64,000 nt of DNA from Aldrovandia affinis (taxonomy: Eukaryota; Chordata; Actinopteri; Notacanthiformes; Halosauridae): contig JAINUG010000382.1 in the NCBI GenBank assembly GCA_029706075.1, positions 1 through 64,000 on the forward strand. The letters are read 5' to 3'. A program made the translations under genes and the position numbers. This document shows, in pieces, positions 11,291 through 22,784 of this stretch. The notes under the pieces are model-generated. The model did no database searches. It saw only the letters and a list, made by a program, of their open reading frames with translations, and was not told the origin of the DNA. Each line of letters opens with the position of its first letter. Position 1 is the first letter of the stretch.

Positions 11291-12530
11291 TCGCGGATGG
11301 ATTTATCAACCCACGGTTTTGGTAGGGAAAAGACCTAACTTTTACCGTGGGGACGATGGTGTCCACTAGCGTTGCTATGAAGCTCGTTACTACTTCCGTA
11401 AACTCGCTGACGTCCCTGGAACTGGATTGGAACATGTCCCAGTCGACGTCACACAGAGCGTCCTGTAGCTCAGCCTCTGAATGGTCAGACCACCGCTTTA
11501 TGTCCCTCGTCACTACCTCTTCCCGTGCTATCCTTTGTTTATACTCCGGCAGCAGGAAAATGGCGGCATGGTCTGATTTGCCGAACGGAGGTAGAGAGAC
11601 AGCCTTGTAGCCTCTCTTGAACGGCGTATAGCAGTGGTCCAACGTTCTTTCCCCTCTGGTAGCACACGTAATGTGCTGGTGAAAGTTCGGCATGACTTTC
11701 TTTAGGTTCGCCCTATTAAAGTCCCCAGCCACCACCATAGCCGCGTCGGGATGCTTGTTCTGATGCCGACATAACACATCCTGTAGGTCCGATAGTGCTA
11801 CGTCTGTGTCCGCATGTGGTGGTATGTAGACGGCTGTGGTGATGACCGAGCTGAACTCCCGGGGAAGGTAGAATGGACGGCATGAGATCGTCAGATGTTC
11901 CAGGTTCGGCGAGCAGGAACGAGAAAGAGTCTTAATGTCCTTGGGGTTGCACCACTTGTTGTTGATCATGAAGCAAACCCTCCACCCTTAGATTTGCCGG
12001 ACTCTTCCGTTCTATCCGCACGGAAGACAGAGAAGGACTCGGTTGGGCATATAGCTCGATCCGGCACCAGCGGGGTCAGCCATGTTTCCGTCAGACAAAA
12101 GATGTTACAATCCCTCATGTCCCGTTGGAATCTAATCCTCGCCCTAACATCATCCAACTTATTTTCCAGAGACTGGACGTTAGCAAGAAGAATGCTGGGC
12201 AGAGGTGGACGGTGGGCTTGAACTCTCAGTCTGTTCCGAATTCCGCTCCGTTTCCCCCGATGTTTTCTCCTTCGTCTCCCCGTAGATGCGTCTCCACTGT
12301 TGTTGTTGTGGCTCGCTCGTACAATCTCTGCCGGCCACGCTGGATCGAAGGAAAAAGTGGACAAAACCCTTTGTTGTGCGGAAAGGTTTATGTCCCAAAG
12401 TGTGCTGCGTCCGTATGTTATTAGTGCCGATGTATTTGCGCAAAGAAAGATATTAAAAACAACCATAAAAACAAAAAAAACACACAATCTCCGCGGAGCT
12501 ACCACGACGGCGTCTGGACACGGCCGTGCC
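11290..12530 (-). pseudogene. LINE ORF2, AP-endonuclease half
   Basis: The minus strand encodes a basic start (GRRRRKHRGKRSG), then ILLANVQSLENK, CLTETWLTP (catalytic Glu), VVAGDFNRANL (Asp/Asn) and GKSDHAAIFLLP (terminal His), the ordered signatures of an APE-type endonuclease that nicks target DNA. The frame changes at about 11970 and 11285. Confidence 0.8.
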
Positions 12531-12540
12531 ATCACATCTG

Positions 12541-13165
12541 GTTGATGTTTAGTACTACACGCAGCTTTCTGGTGTAGCACCCATCCAGAGACTTCTGTAG
12601 GGTGGGCTTCAGGGTCCAGCTCTCACAGCCGTATAGGAGAACGGACTCCACGGTCGCATAGAAGAAGCTTAGCTTGATGTTTCGGGGGAGGTTGGAGTTC
12701 CATACACTGGCCATGCCGTTCAGAGCCTTCCATGCAAGCGCCTTCCTCACTTTAAGGTCTTGCTCTGATGAGTTGACCCATGAGCCCAGGTATTTGAAGT
12801 CATTGGGAGCAGTGCCCCCTGTTGTCATTAGAGGTGGATGGTCCGGGAGGATGTTGTAGGTGATTACCTTGGTTTTCTTTGCATTTAGCCTAAGACCAAC
12901 CTTGGCACACTCTGTCTCCACTCTGGTCAAGAGCTCCTGTGCCTGCTCCACACGGTCAGATATCAGGCTGATGTCATCTGCATAGTCCAGGTCCGTTAGG
13001 ACTACAGCAGGGACTCGTCTAGACCTCTGAGGTGTAATAGTGAAGCCGAGTTCCTGCTCCCGTCCACTGATAGCTTGCCTAAGTGCGTAGTCCAAGACTA
13101 TAATGAAGAGGAAGGGGGCGAGGGTGTCCCCTTGCAGCACCCCCGCTTGCCTCGCTATTGCCATC
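12541..13165 (-). pseudogene. Second LINE fragment, RT C-terminal part
   Basis: One open minus-strand frame gives GVLQGDTLAPFLFIIVLDYA, then DLDYADDISLISD with the ADD catalytic box, GLRLNAKKTKVITYN and LLYGCESWTLKPTLQKSLDG. This belongs to a different LINE family from its neighbours, judging by the wording of the thumb region. It is a 5'-truncated and internally cut insertion. Confidence 0.75.
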
Positions 13166-14835
13166 TGGGGTTACTACCTTGGCTCTTGTTCCCGTGTACA
13201 TGGTCCCTATGGCCCGGAGTAGGTTGGGAGGGACACTGTAAGCCTTGGTAAGGGATAAGCTGTGAGGTTTATCCAAGGTGGATTTAGTGCCAACGAGGAG
13301 AACCTCTGTTTTATCACTGTTAAGTTTTAGGAAGTTGATGGAGAACCAGGATTCGATTTCCAGCAAACAGTAGGAGAGGGAAGTGGGTGGGAGGGCAGAA
13401 TTTGGCTACATGGATAGGTAGAGCTGGGTGTCATCCGCGTAGCAGTGAAATTGAAGTCCAAATTTCCTGAAAATATTGCCAAGGGGTAGGAGGTAGATTA
13501 TGAATAGGAGGGGGCCCAAAACAGATCCCTGTGGAACACCGGTGGTGACTGGAGTGGGCTGCGATCTTAGATTTTTGAGCTGGACAAACTGAGTGCGGCC
13601 AGAGAGGTATGATGTAAACCAGTCATAGGGGGTGCCAGTGATTCCAATGGAATCGAATCTATCTAGGAGGATGTTACGTGAGATGGTATCAAAGGCTGCA
13701 GACAGATCGAGAAGCACAAGTATGGTTAAGAGCCCAGAATCAGCTGCCATTAATAGGTCATTTGTGATTTTCACCATAGCTGTCTCAGTACTGTGAAAAG
13801 AGCGAAAACCAGACTGGAATTGCTCAAACAGGTTGTTGTTGGTCAAGTGGGCGTGTACCTGGGCTGCAACTGCTTTTTCAAGTATCTTGGAGAGAAATGG
13901 TAAATTTGAAATAGGACGAAAATTATTCATATTGTTGGGGTCTGCACCAGGTTTCTTGAGTATAGGAGTTATTGCAGCTGTTTTGAGAGATGAGGGAACA
14001 AGACCAGAGGTAAGGGAGGAGTGTATGATATCAGTGATTAGAGTGGACAGGGAAGATAGACAGACTTTTACTAGGTGAGCAGGGAGGGGGTCTAGCTGAC
14101 AGGTAGATGATTTAGATTTACGGATGAGACCAGATATTTCACCCACAGTTGGAAGTTCAAAACTAGATAGGGAGGGAAACACAGAAACATCAGAAGACAG
14201 AAGGGGTGAACTGTATGTAGTATTGATAGAAGAGGTCAATTGTTGATGGATATTTTCAATCTTGGCATTAAAAAAAGGTCATAAAATTGTTACACTGAGC
14301 AACAGAATACATATGAGGAGCAAGAGTGTCTGGGGGCCGTAGGATAGTCCTAACCGTGGAAAACAGGGGTCTTGTGTTCCCTTCACCTGACCTAATTAAG
14401 TTAGCATAGTATGTACATTTTGCAGTGGAGAGAGCATCTTTGTAGTTCAGTATGTGACTGTTATACATATCTTTGTGAACAACAAGACCAGTTTTTGCAT
14501 AGAGGCATTCCAGGTGGCGACCTTTAGCTTTAAACTGGCGTAGCTCAGGTGTAAACCACGGTGCAGAATGGGTAAAGGAGACAGAGCGGGTTTTTAACGG
14601 TGCATGGGTATTTAAAAGACTATGGAGTTCATCATTGTAGAATGAGACCAGTTCGTCAGGAGTGGATACATTTTCTATGCTTGGGAGGTTATCGATTCCA
14701 CTGGATAGAGCAGTTAAATCAATATTCTTAATGTTACGAAATGAGATGGGACGTGACAGATTTGTTTGAGGTTATTTTAGGTTGATATTAAAAGATACAA
14801 ACTTGTGATCAGAAATGGGCAAATCAAATGCAGTA
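13166..14835 (-). pseudogene. L2-like LINE ORF2 fragment
   Basis: Read right to left it has PWFTPELRQFKAKGRHLE near 14540 (end of the endonuclease-RT linker), then the RT. STCQLDPLPAHLVK, PISNLPFLSKILEKAV, FRSFHSTETAMVKI, LVLLDLSAAFDT, GVPQGSVLGPLL and [10 protein letters not shown] all lie within a continuous frame at 13406-14239. The thumb ([20 protein letters not shown]) is near 13320. A frame break at about 13400 and loss of the 5' half make it inactive. Confidence 0.85.
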
Positions 14836-15009
14836 CAATTGACCCTTCGCTAAACCACGCCCCAAAACACAAACTGGCCAATCACAGCGGCGTGTTTTAC
14901 ATACTCCTACAGTTCCTCCGACATTGTTTTCCTGCCTTCCATTGAATTACACGCAAAAATTAGACATTTTCTTCATTTTCGAGCTGGTTTTGCGGATTTT
15001 TAGCAAATT
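14836..15009. other. GC/CCAAT-box DNA upstream of THAP remnant
   Basis: CCACGCCCC and GGCCAATCA motifs occur in the 170 bases before the THAP start codon and could be promoter elements of the transposon or gene it came from. This is inference from motifs only. Confidence 0.25.
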
Positions 15010-15190
15010 ATGGTTAAACGTTGTGCCTGGGGCAAGTGTAACAGTGACACTCGTTACCCAGACAGGTTTGAAGGAGATATACGTTTTTTTCCCTTTATAA
15101 AACCTAAATAAAACCCTGAAAAGTGTAAGCTGAATTGCTCGCGTATACACGAAACGGTCCTAAACTTGCCTAATTCCAATCCTTTCGTAA
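15010..15190 (+). pseudogene. THAP zinc-finger domain, N-terminal remnant
   Basis: From the ATG at 15010 the frame reads MVKRCAWGKCNSDTRYP followed by IRFFPFIKPK. This is the start of a THAP domain: N-terminal Cys pair, then the FFPFPK-type motif. A TAA at 15109-15111 interrupts the frame, but the same frame continues with PEKCKLNCSRIH, which aligns with the usual EKC..WI..CGRPH segment. THAP domains bind DNA and cap P-element/Kolobok-type transposases as well as host proteins. No transposase follows, so this is most likely a decayed first exon. Confidence 0.65.
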
Positions 15191-15219
15191 CTGAAATGCC
15201 CGAAACACCTGGCGAATCT

Positions 15220-16030
15220 CCATTCGTCCAAGCGAATTGTTTTTTTAATCATAGCCTATATATATAATAATTACGACAGCGCAAATATTTTACTGCAAGT
15301 TTGAGGCTTTGTGAAGTCTCGCCGCGGCAGATGCCAAGCTATGCCTTGTTAATACCGACTTCCACATCGCGTTAGTAAACAGTATTACGTTATACTGGTC
15401 AATAGCGAATTTATATGTCGGTGACATCACCGTGTACGCTAAACTTGAGATATCTGCTTCACGTTGGCTAGCTAGCTAGCTACCGTGTTTAAGATCAGGC
15501 CATTGTCAAGTGAGCTAGGCTCATTACTAGCTAGCACTAAATAGCTTGCTAGTTAGGTAGTTGGGCTGCGAAAATAGTTAACCAGCGAGCTAGCAAGCAA
15601 GCTGATTTAGTAAGTTCATGAGAGATCTGGTTGGCTAGCTAGCTAGAGGATAAGGTGCAAGTTAAACAGAGTAATGTCGTTACAGCACACTATAGGCGAC
15701 TAATGTTACGTTAGTTAGCTAATGCTAGCTAACTTACTACTGAATGTAACGTTATATAGGCCTACTGCTTTGGCTTTTTAATGATTGTAATAGTGAATAG
15801 AGACCTACCCAGCTTTACAGGAACAGTGTAACTTAATGTCGTTGTACTCTGTCTTAATCGCCCGGTGATGCGGTGGTTCCCTTTTACTCTGATCTGTAGG
15901 CTTTCGCTTCTATCTTAATTTTTTTTACAGTTGCCGGATGGCCTCCGCTTGACCAGCTAGCAATGTTTGTTGCGTAGCCACAGTTAGCTCGATATTCGTA
16001 GTTTTTGCTGGCTCTGTCATAGTTGGCTTC
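15220..16030. other. Intronic DNA rich in GCTAGC/TAACGTTA words
   Basis: This part of gene A intron 4 contains clusters of GCTAGCTAGC and TTAGCTAACG words typical of fish intergenic DNA. I see no coding potential. Confidence 0.5.
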
Positions 16031-16411
16031 TGTGTACTGTAGTGTGGGTCGAGGATGGAAGAGCCACTTCCAGATGTCACGAATATCTAAAAGCTAACTA
16101 CAAGTAGTCAGCCACTAAGTCTGCGAACAGATAAGGGAGCAGGGGAAAATGGATGGACAAAGAAAAGAAACTCCGGGCATAAAGTCCACGGAAAATAATA
16201 ATAAAACAAAACAACCCAAAGGTTGTAGACTCTTCAACGAAGATGTAAGAAACTTAAATGATTTTAGAGACTTTAGCTCTGGGAGTTTTTTAACCCAAAA
16301 ACAAAAGAATGAATCTCGAAAAGGAAATGCCACCGGAGTGACGAGCAATAACCAAAGCTAGGAAGGAAATAATCCTCCTAGAACGGCAACCACAGAGTGG
16401 TAACGCTAACC

Positions 16412-16701
16412 CAGGGGTCGGCAACCGGCAACACTCAAAGAGCCATTTGGACCCGGTTTCCACAGAAAAGAAAACACTGGGAGCCGCGAGCAACGTAAAC
16501 GGCGCCCCATTTTCTGTCGACGGGGGGTGCAACGAAAAATACTTGCGCTCCTCGGATTTTCATGCGCGAGGAAATTTAGAACTACAAATAAAATACACTT
16601 CAATTGGATACTTATAATTTTTTTTCCCAAGCCACGCGGAGCCGCAGCATAAGGATGAAAGAGCCGCATGCGGCTCCGGAGCCGCAGGTTGCCGACCCCT
16701 G
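16412..16701. mobile_element. hAT MITE with perfect TIRs and 8-bp TSD
   Basis: It begins CAGGGGTCGGCAACC and ends GGTTGCCGACCCCTG, a perfect 15-bp inverted repeat of the CAGNGGTCGGCAACC class. CGCTAACC flanks it at 16404-16411 and 16702-16709. At 290 bp it has no coding capacity and depends on a transposase elsewhere. Confidence 0.95.
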
Positions 16702-17258
16702 CGCTAACCCTTTTAAATGAGATCCTAAATAGTACCTTCTCTCTTTAACTGAGAGACCACCAAGTGGAAAACTAATACCTTAGTTCTAGTACCGGCTAGA
16801 GCATAACAATGGTTTACACAGAAGCGTTTGTGATATGAAAACGCAGCCCTTAAATAGTAGGCGGAATAAACACTGATAATCCACAGCTGGCCATGACTGG
16901 GAAATACCCCGACAAAAGACCATATAAGGGAAATGACAATGACAATGATTCCTCATACAAAACAAAGGGAACAGACTATCACATGGTCAAGCGCCCTCCA
17001 GCGGCTGAACAAGGTAAAACCATGACACCCCAGTGATACAGGTATGGTATGCAGCTGCCTATATCGATGTCTATCCCTGTATTACTGCACTGATCTTGTG
17101 CGCAAACTATGATTGTTCCTACATGTAAATGTAAATGTTATGAAGGTATATATGGATTGATCTGAAAAATTGGACACTGCATAAGCTTCTTTCTTATTAT
17201 GAGAACAATAATATTTAACATACTTATCATGAAGATACTCTTACGAAAGAGTAAGAGA
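16702..17258. other. Repeat-derived intron DNA, no gene
   Basis: This is the end of an older LTR-like sequence (terminal wording ACCATGACA near 17020) and then AT-rich intron. The breakpoint with unit B homology lies near 17258, where AAGTTCTGAAGT resumes colinearity with 52915. Confidence 0.4.
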
Positions 17259-17311
17259 AAGTTCTGAAGTAAAATCATGATGTTTTTTCTGCAGTGTCCA
17301 GAGTATCCTAC

Positions 17312-17602
17312 CCCAGGTGATGTCCAGCTTGTTGTCCACGCTGACGTGTCTGATGGTGCAGGTGTAGACGTGTCTCTGGCTCGGCTCCTCGGCGCTGACA
17401 CTCAGGCTGCGCCTCAGCTGATACGTCCCATCCCCATTGGGCAGAGTATCACCGATGGTCATGTCCTGGTCCGGGATTGGCCGGCCATCCCTCTGCAGGG
17501 TCAGCTCGATGTGTCGTGGGTAGAATCCCGTGGCCAGGCACGTCACCTCAGCCCCACCAGCACCCCCAACTAGTTTCTGCAAAACTCTGAGCCTGGGACG
17601 CA
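17312..17602 (-). CDS. MHC class I gene A, alpha3 (Ig C1) exon
   Basis: The 291-nt exon has a CCCCCAG acceptor and a GTAGGA donor, both phase 1. It encodes an Ig C1 domain starting VRPRLRVLQK, with the two disulphide cysteines in AEVTCLATGFYPR and YTCTIRHVS, and ending DNKLDITW. In class I molecules this membrane-proximal domain contacts beta2-microglobulin and CD8. The reading frame is intact. It differs from gene B's exon at only about 7 of 96 residues. Confidence 0.95.
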
Positions 17603-17993
17603 CTGGGGGGAATGACATCACAGTCGCTCATGAATTTGAGAAAACTATAGAGGTTCAACCGCTAATCTACATCATGCTAATGGAAAAGTCTCAACGGGTC
17701 AAGCTTCAGTTTATGCCCTGAGACCTGAAGCCATTGTGAGTTTTACTGCTCAAAGCCAATTCTGCAATAAGACACTTCACAATTCTTCAAAGCAGGGTTT
17801 GTTATTTTGTTCTTAATAATAAAGGCAAGAATTATTTTTTTAAATTGCATACATTCGTTTAACAGTCAGACAATGGTGAATAAAACACCACCCGAAGTGG
17901 ATTCATGGTGCTTTTGAGCCTCTGCATATGATGGCCTCCTTCCTGTAAGTAAACAGAGACCAGAAGGCCTGATGCAAGACCTGTGTGTCGTAC

Positions 17994-18263
17994 CTCTTCT
18001 TTTCAGTACATTCATGTCCTGATGAAGGTAGGTCTTCAAACCGCTTATGCACACAGGTCCGTACAGCTCATGCCATGCCCCCTTGGAGAACTGCATCAGC
18101 CAGTGTTCGTCATTATCCATTTCTGGCACGAGACAGCTCCAGGTGTAAGAATTTGGGTGGAAGAGCAGCACATCCTTCCCATTGTAAGCGTCTTTTGCGT
18201 GGAATCTCTCGGTTCCGTCATCATCCAGCTCACACCCAGCAATTCTTTGGTATGTCTGGAGTC
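17994..18263 (-). CDS. MHC class I gene A, alpha2 exon
   Basis: The 270-nt exon starts after TATTCTAG and ends at a GTACGA donor. It encodes the second half of the groove: LQTYQRIAGCELDDDG (first disulphide Cys) through ELYGPVCISGLKTYLHQ (second Cys) to LKRR. Counting from the C164 equivalent, W147 and Y171 are kept, whereas T143, K146 and Y159 are replaced by Asn, His and Leu. An extra Cys occurs in YTWSCLVPE. Loss of part of the classical peptide-anchor set suggests a non-classical molecule. I cannot assign it firmly to one of the teleost lineages. Confidence 0.93.
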
Positions 18264-18907
18264 CTAGAATAAGCAAGGAGGCACAGAGCTGCATGTGATG
18301 GTAGTTTTGATCTATATTTTTGGAGGCCTAGTCTTGAAATACCAGCATATGTGAGAGGGTCAATATGTGTAATGTACAAATCAATCAACATAATTTCAGA
18401 ATATAGATCTAAAATGTCTTGCATGGTTATGCATACTGTTAGGCCTGTGTAATGTGTAATCACATTATAAGATTTGGATTTTGAGTGGACAGTATGTAAA
18501 GAACAGAAGAACAGGTGTGTTTTGTGTGTGCTGATCAGTGTCATCATAATGGCAGCTTGTCTACCCTCAGAGTGTGGAGGCCCATGTACTCATACTGACA
18601 GATTCATAAGAGCCTCTTCTGTCCCTTGATTTACTGACAGTAGAATTATTTGGCTCAACGTGGATCGGGGGGCCAAAAGCTCTATCCAGGGGCCTAGAGA
18701 AGACCCAGACACAGCCCAGACGAGAAGTGGGTGTGGAAAAGCACTTGGCACTGGCATGCACTAGCTCGCACATCTTTGGCCCGAAAATGGGAAACCGGCT
18801 AATAGCGGTCTATGGGGTGTTTCAGAAGAGTTCATAACCTCATAATGATGTTGGTGCTCCTAATATAATGATCTTCCCCCTGCATGATCACGCTGTTGTG
18901 CACTTAC

Positions 18908-19165
18908 CTGCACTGTTATTAAAATGGCTCATCATTCGATATAGTTTATTTCTGAAGCTGTGAATGTTGTATGGGATGGCCCTGCGCTTGAGCTCTGCCT
19001 CAGGCACGTTCCCGTCTTGATGCCAGTGCCGCCTTGACACCAACACCCTGTCCACGCTGTCGTAGTACTCCACCAAGACATCATCCACCATGCCCAGAAG
19101 CATTATCTCTGGGAAAGGGCTCGGTCCGGCAGTCAGCGTGATGAAGTACCAAAAGGAATGGGAAC
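18908..19165 (-). CDS. MHC class I gene A, alpha1 exon
   Basis: The 258-nt exon, phase 1 at both ends, has a GTGCAG acceptor and GTAAGT donor. It encodes GSHSFWYFITLTAGPSPFPE (with the Y7 equivalent), the strand GMVDDVLVEYYDS, and a helix ending in a FNNSA N-glycosylation sequon at the expected N86 position. At 86 residues it is slightly shorter than classical alpha1. The intron to alpha2 is 644 bp. Confidence 0.93.
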
Positions 19166-19669
19166 CTGCACATGTAAATATCATGTGTCAGATTGTCACA
19201 TGAGTTGTTGCCTGCCATGCTTCAATTCAGCTGCACAAAAGTGAGCCCGCACATTTTTACATTGAATCAGAAAATAACGGTAATATCCCGTCTGCCTTTT
19301 ACCACGGTGGAGCGAGTGTTAGATCTTTCTGTTTGTATTTTATGAATCCCCTTATAATGGCATGCAAATAGTGAGGTGGTTCAAACTGTAACAAAATTGG
19401 ACATATATATATATTTATATTGCAGCACTGTGGCCCCTTTCCCCTACATGCAGTTGTCTGTATCTATTCCCCCTTGTGTGTATGTGTGTGTGTCACCACC
19501 TCCCCTTCCCCTTGTATGTGTCCTGTCACCTGTCACTCATATGTTCTGTGTCACATTTTATTGGGGGGAGGTGTCAGAGGGGGAATAATTAGGGAATTAG
19601 ATGGGGCATTGTTTTTTGTATGGGGAGGGGATAAGGGGGTAAGTAAGGAGAAGACAGACATTTATATAG
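19166..19669. repeat. MHC unit intron 1, 3' part (paralogous to 54832-55335)
   Basis: This intron DNA is colinear with gene B from the alpha1 acceptor to GACATTTATATAG. It contains a pyrimidine-rich tract and no coding region. Confidence 0.8.
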
Positions 19670-20832
19670 TAGGTATGTTACAACATTTTGAAATGTTATA
19701 AATAGAGCCTGAAACTTATCCCACCAGATAGAGCATGAAAATTCATGAAATTTGATACCTTATTTGATAGAGAAATTCTGTGTTTAAAAATTGTTTCTGA
19801 ATAACTTCACATACTTGTACTGTTTCTTAGGACTGTTTTTGCAGAGAGCTAGCTAAACCGCCACAGTCGAGGTCAGAGCAGTGTGCCTTGCCAAAAGATA
19901 CGAGGTTCTCCCAGAGATGGAAAATACTGGTGTGTGGCGAGGCTAAAGCAAGGATAAACTAATTATTGTGTATAAGAAGTGTTCTCTCCGGAAATGATTT
20001 GTTCATTTGCCTGGCAGAGAGGCGGTGAACCCCGAATGCATTTGGTTGAATAAACTCTGTTGAAAATTGGTTGTATGTTCTGTTTTCTCATTTGGTGCAT
20101 GTGTTCTCTATTCACTTTGAAGGTCTTCTGAATTTCGTGAACCTAACATTATTCTCTCTCATATGTTAAGTTTTAAGGAAGTTATGGTCATTGCTTTTCA
20201 ATGGGCTTGAAACAAAAGCTGTGATCCAATAACAGAAATGGCCATAACTTTCTTAAAAATAAAGATAATTGCATGACATTTTCAGTAATTACAGATTGAA
20301 GAATTCTAAAAAAGATATGATATATATCTTAATTTGAATGATCTGAAATTACATTACATAATCAATGAATCACATAATTACATGTTGCGCACCCGCCGCC
20401 ACACGGCAAAAACCACGGCAGGCAGTGAGCATTTGGGCAAAGATATCTCACATTCCGGGTCAAAAATATTGCATTTCGCATTGACAGATTTCAATGAAAT
20501 TTCACCAGAAACAAGATAAAATGTTAAATTACCGTCCTGGATACCTTTTATTTAGTCCTGAACTTGCGATCTATAACTTTGAAAGCACTAAACACGAGTC
20601 TGACTTTGAAGCGTAGCGTATGACCAAACCGAGCAATGTTTAATCAAATTTCGGAAACAAGACGAAGGATCGAGTTTTTAACTACGTTATATCGCAGACA
20701 TATGGTGAAAAAAAACGACAGCCAATGAAAAGCCTGCAGTTTTGGGGGACGCGCATAATCTCTCGTAATCGCTCGCGCAGAGACACCGGCACATCTAGAG
20801 CGCCGCTGCGCACCCGAATTGTAACATACCTA
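19670..20832. mobile_element. 1.16-kb element with 14-bp inverted ends
   Basis: It starts TAGGTATGTTACAA and ends TTGTAACATACCTA, a perfect inverted repeat. A longer copy interrupted by other insertions is at 56427-59128. Neither copy has a recognisable transposase, so this is a non-autonomous DNA transposon. The flanking TA could be the duplicated target. Confidence 0.8.
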
Positions 20833-21518
20833 ATCTTTGACATTGACAGTGGCGGCTGCTTTTTCTTCTGCTCTGTGCAAACTCTGCTTTTATGCTGTTT
20901 TATTGCTCATTTTAGCTTTAATTTGATCTCGTTTTTAATGGTTTTTAGTTCCTATCCTAGGACCTTTAATTATCCTTTCTTTTTCCTCCGGCCGGAGCAC
21001 TAACTTTAGAATCAGCTACCTAGCTTCCAGCTTATCCGAGCTAGGAAGCTAAGTACCCAAGGATATGCCCCCTGCAAAGACTGCACTGGACACTTAAAAA
21101 TGATCGCATTACTGCAGACCAAGTTATTCGTCTCAGAGGACAATGACACCACCATCCCGTGGACTCCGCAGGTTAAAATACCTGTCTCATCGTGTGTCTT
21201 TCGGACTCACGATGAAACTAAACTAACGCTAGCAAGCGATGCTACTGGTCCAGCCCCAGCGAAGCTAACGCTAGCTGCAACTGATGCTACCGGACTAACC
21301 CCAGTTAAGCTACTAAAGAAAAAGAAAAACATCCCCGAAAACTCGTGATACACGGAGAAGTAACTGAACGCCCGGAGATAAACACCGTGACTGGCTGGCC
21401 CTCCTGGCCACCTCATCCCTCGCAGCAGAGAGCGAACTGCTAGCGCAACAAGGAGCTAATGTTACCGCGGACGTGGCTGCAGCCCGGACTCGACAGATAA
21501 CAGCGAGCGCTGCCTGAT

Positions 21519-22784
21519 GTGCCGAGCAGAGGGCGAGTGGTGAGTACCCCTCAGCCACTGTTGGCCATCCAGCTTGAAAACAGATTCCTGCCGCTGTTAC
21601 ACGAGCCGGAAACCGAGCCAGACGACGCAGCTGGCGCTACACCTCAATCAGCACCGCGCCGCTCGGACAGAACGAGACGCCGCGGAGGACAACAACACAC
21701 AGGGCCGCGACCGCACCCACAGCGACCGCGTCACCGCAGCAGCAAGCTGCAGGCCACAGGCAGCAACCAGCAGGCCACTGAGCCAGCGATCCTCATCACT
21801 GGTGATGTTACCATCAATTCTATCCACGCCTATGGTAAGAAAAACATTAAAATACTCTGCCTCCCTAAGGAGATGGTCAATGGCATGACAAAAAAAATCC
21901 CAGATATTCTGACTGTCCACAATTCAGTGAAAAAGATTGTCATTCATACTGGGGGAAATGATATCTCAAAAGAACAGACAGAAACACTGAAACAGGACTT
22001 TACTGGGTTACTTAACATGCTAAACTCCCAGGACATTGAAGCCTACATTAGTGGGCCCCTCCCCTCATTCAGAAAAGGAGTAAACAGGTTCAGTAGACTA
22101 CTGTGTTTAAATAGATGGCTGTCAGCTGCCTGTCACACACATAAAGTGAACTTTATTGACAATTTTGACCTGTTCTGGGAACGAGGAGATCTTTTCATGG
22201 AAAATGGATTTACTCTGAATTCATCTGGGGGAAATCTTTTCACCTCGCATGTCCTATATTCCATCTGCCACTCCACTGTGCTGAGTCATTCAAGGGTGAC
22301 ATCGTCACCCTTTGCAATGCCACCCCTCACAGAGGCCGTGGAAGATAAAGCCTATCTGCCTCCTGACCTTGCTGCGAGCCCAGATGACGTGCAGAACCCT
22401 GATATACAGACATCAGCTCCTATATCGCAAGAGAAGCACACAATGTGCTCACCACCAGACATCCAGTCATCATCACCCTCCGCCTCCCCCTCAGCCAGCC
22501 TGGCAGCTCCTCCAACACAACCTTCAGATGAGAGGGACTCGGTGTGCCACGTCCGGCCATCACCATCCTCCACCCCCCCCCCAACCCCCTGGCCGGAACG
22601 GCAGCCAGACGACTCGGTGTGCCACGTCCGGCCAGCACCATCCTCCACCCCCCCGTCAGACCATGTCCGTGGTGTAGCGGACTTCGACTGGCCTGAACCG
22701 CAACCAGATGAAGCTTCATTTCCCTCCTTCTGCTTTTCCTCCTCTCCGCTCCTACTATCCCCACCCCTTTTACTCCCAGAATGA
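21519..22784 (+). CDS. LINE ORF1 protein with SGNH-esterase-like domain
   Basis: This is a 421-residue open frame. An Arg/Gln-rich N-terminus (about residues 40-90) is followed by an esterase-like domain of roughly 95-255 with ILITGDVTINSI, IHTGGNDISKEQTE and WLSAACHTHKVNFID. The C-terminal 160 residues are Pro/Ser-rich with two repeats of DSVCHVRP. CR1/L2 ORF1 proteins often carry an SGNH esterase whose nucleophile lies in GDS. Here that position is GDV, and the usual DGLHPN block near the end is not conserved, so catalysis is probably lost although the frame is open. Start choice is the first Met in frame. Confidence 0.75.
   Translation: MPSRGRVVSTPQPLLAIQLENRFLPLLHEPETEPDDAAGATPQSAPRRSDRTRRRGGQQHTGPRPHPQRPRHRSSKLQATGSNQQATEPAILITGDVTINSIHAYGKKNIKILCLPKEMVNGMTKKIPDILTVHNSVKKIVIHTGGNDISKEQTETLKQDFTGLLNMLNSQDIEAYISGPLPSFRKGVNRFSRLLCLNRWLSAACHTHKVNFIDNFDLFWERGDLFMENGFTLNSSGGNLFTSHVLYSICHSTVLSHSRVTSSPFAMPPLTEAVEDKAYLPPDLAASPDDVQNPDIQTSAPISQEKHTMCSPPDIQSSSPSASPSASLAAPPTQPSDERDSVCHVRPSPSSTPPPTPWPERQPDDSVCHVRPAPSSTPPSDHVRGVADFDWPEPQPDEASFPSFCFSSSPLLLSPPLLLPE

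Larger units (their letters stand above)
8248..12540 (-). mobile_element. LINE with AP-endonuclease and reverse transcriptase, minus strand
   Basis: A long non-LTR retrotransposon is read right to left. It has an N-terminal basic region, an AP-endonuclease, a reverse transcriptase and a 3' untranslated tail ending in GATTAGATTA repeats and CTTTATTGTCATTGCC. It resembles the abundant fish family with the RT wording [16 protein letters not shown], probably Rex1/Babar-like, though I cannot fix the clade. A 157-bp MITE is nested at 9693-9849. The right edge at about 12540 abuts another LINE fragment. Confidence 0.75.
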
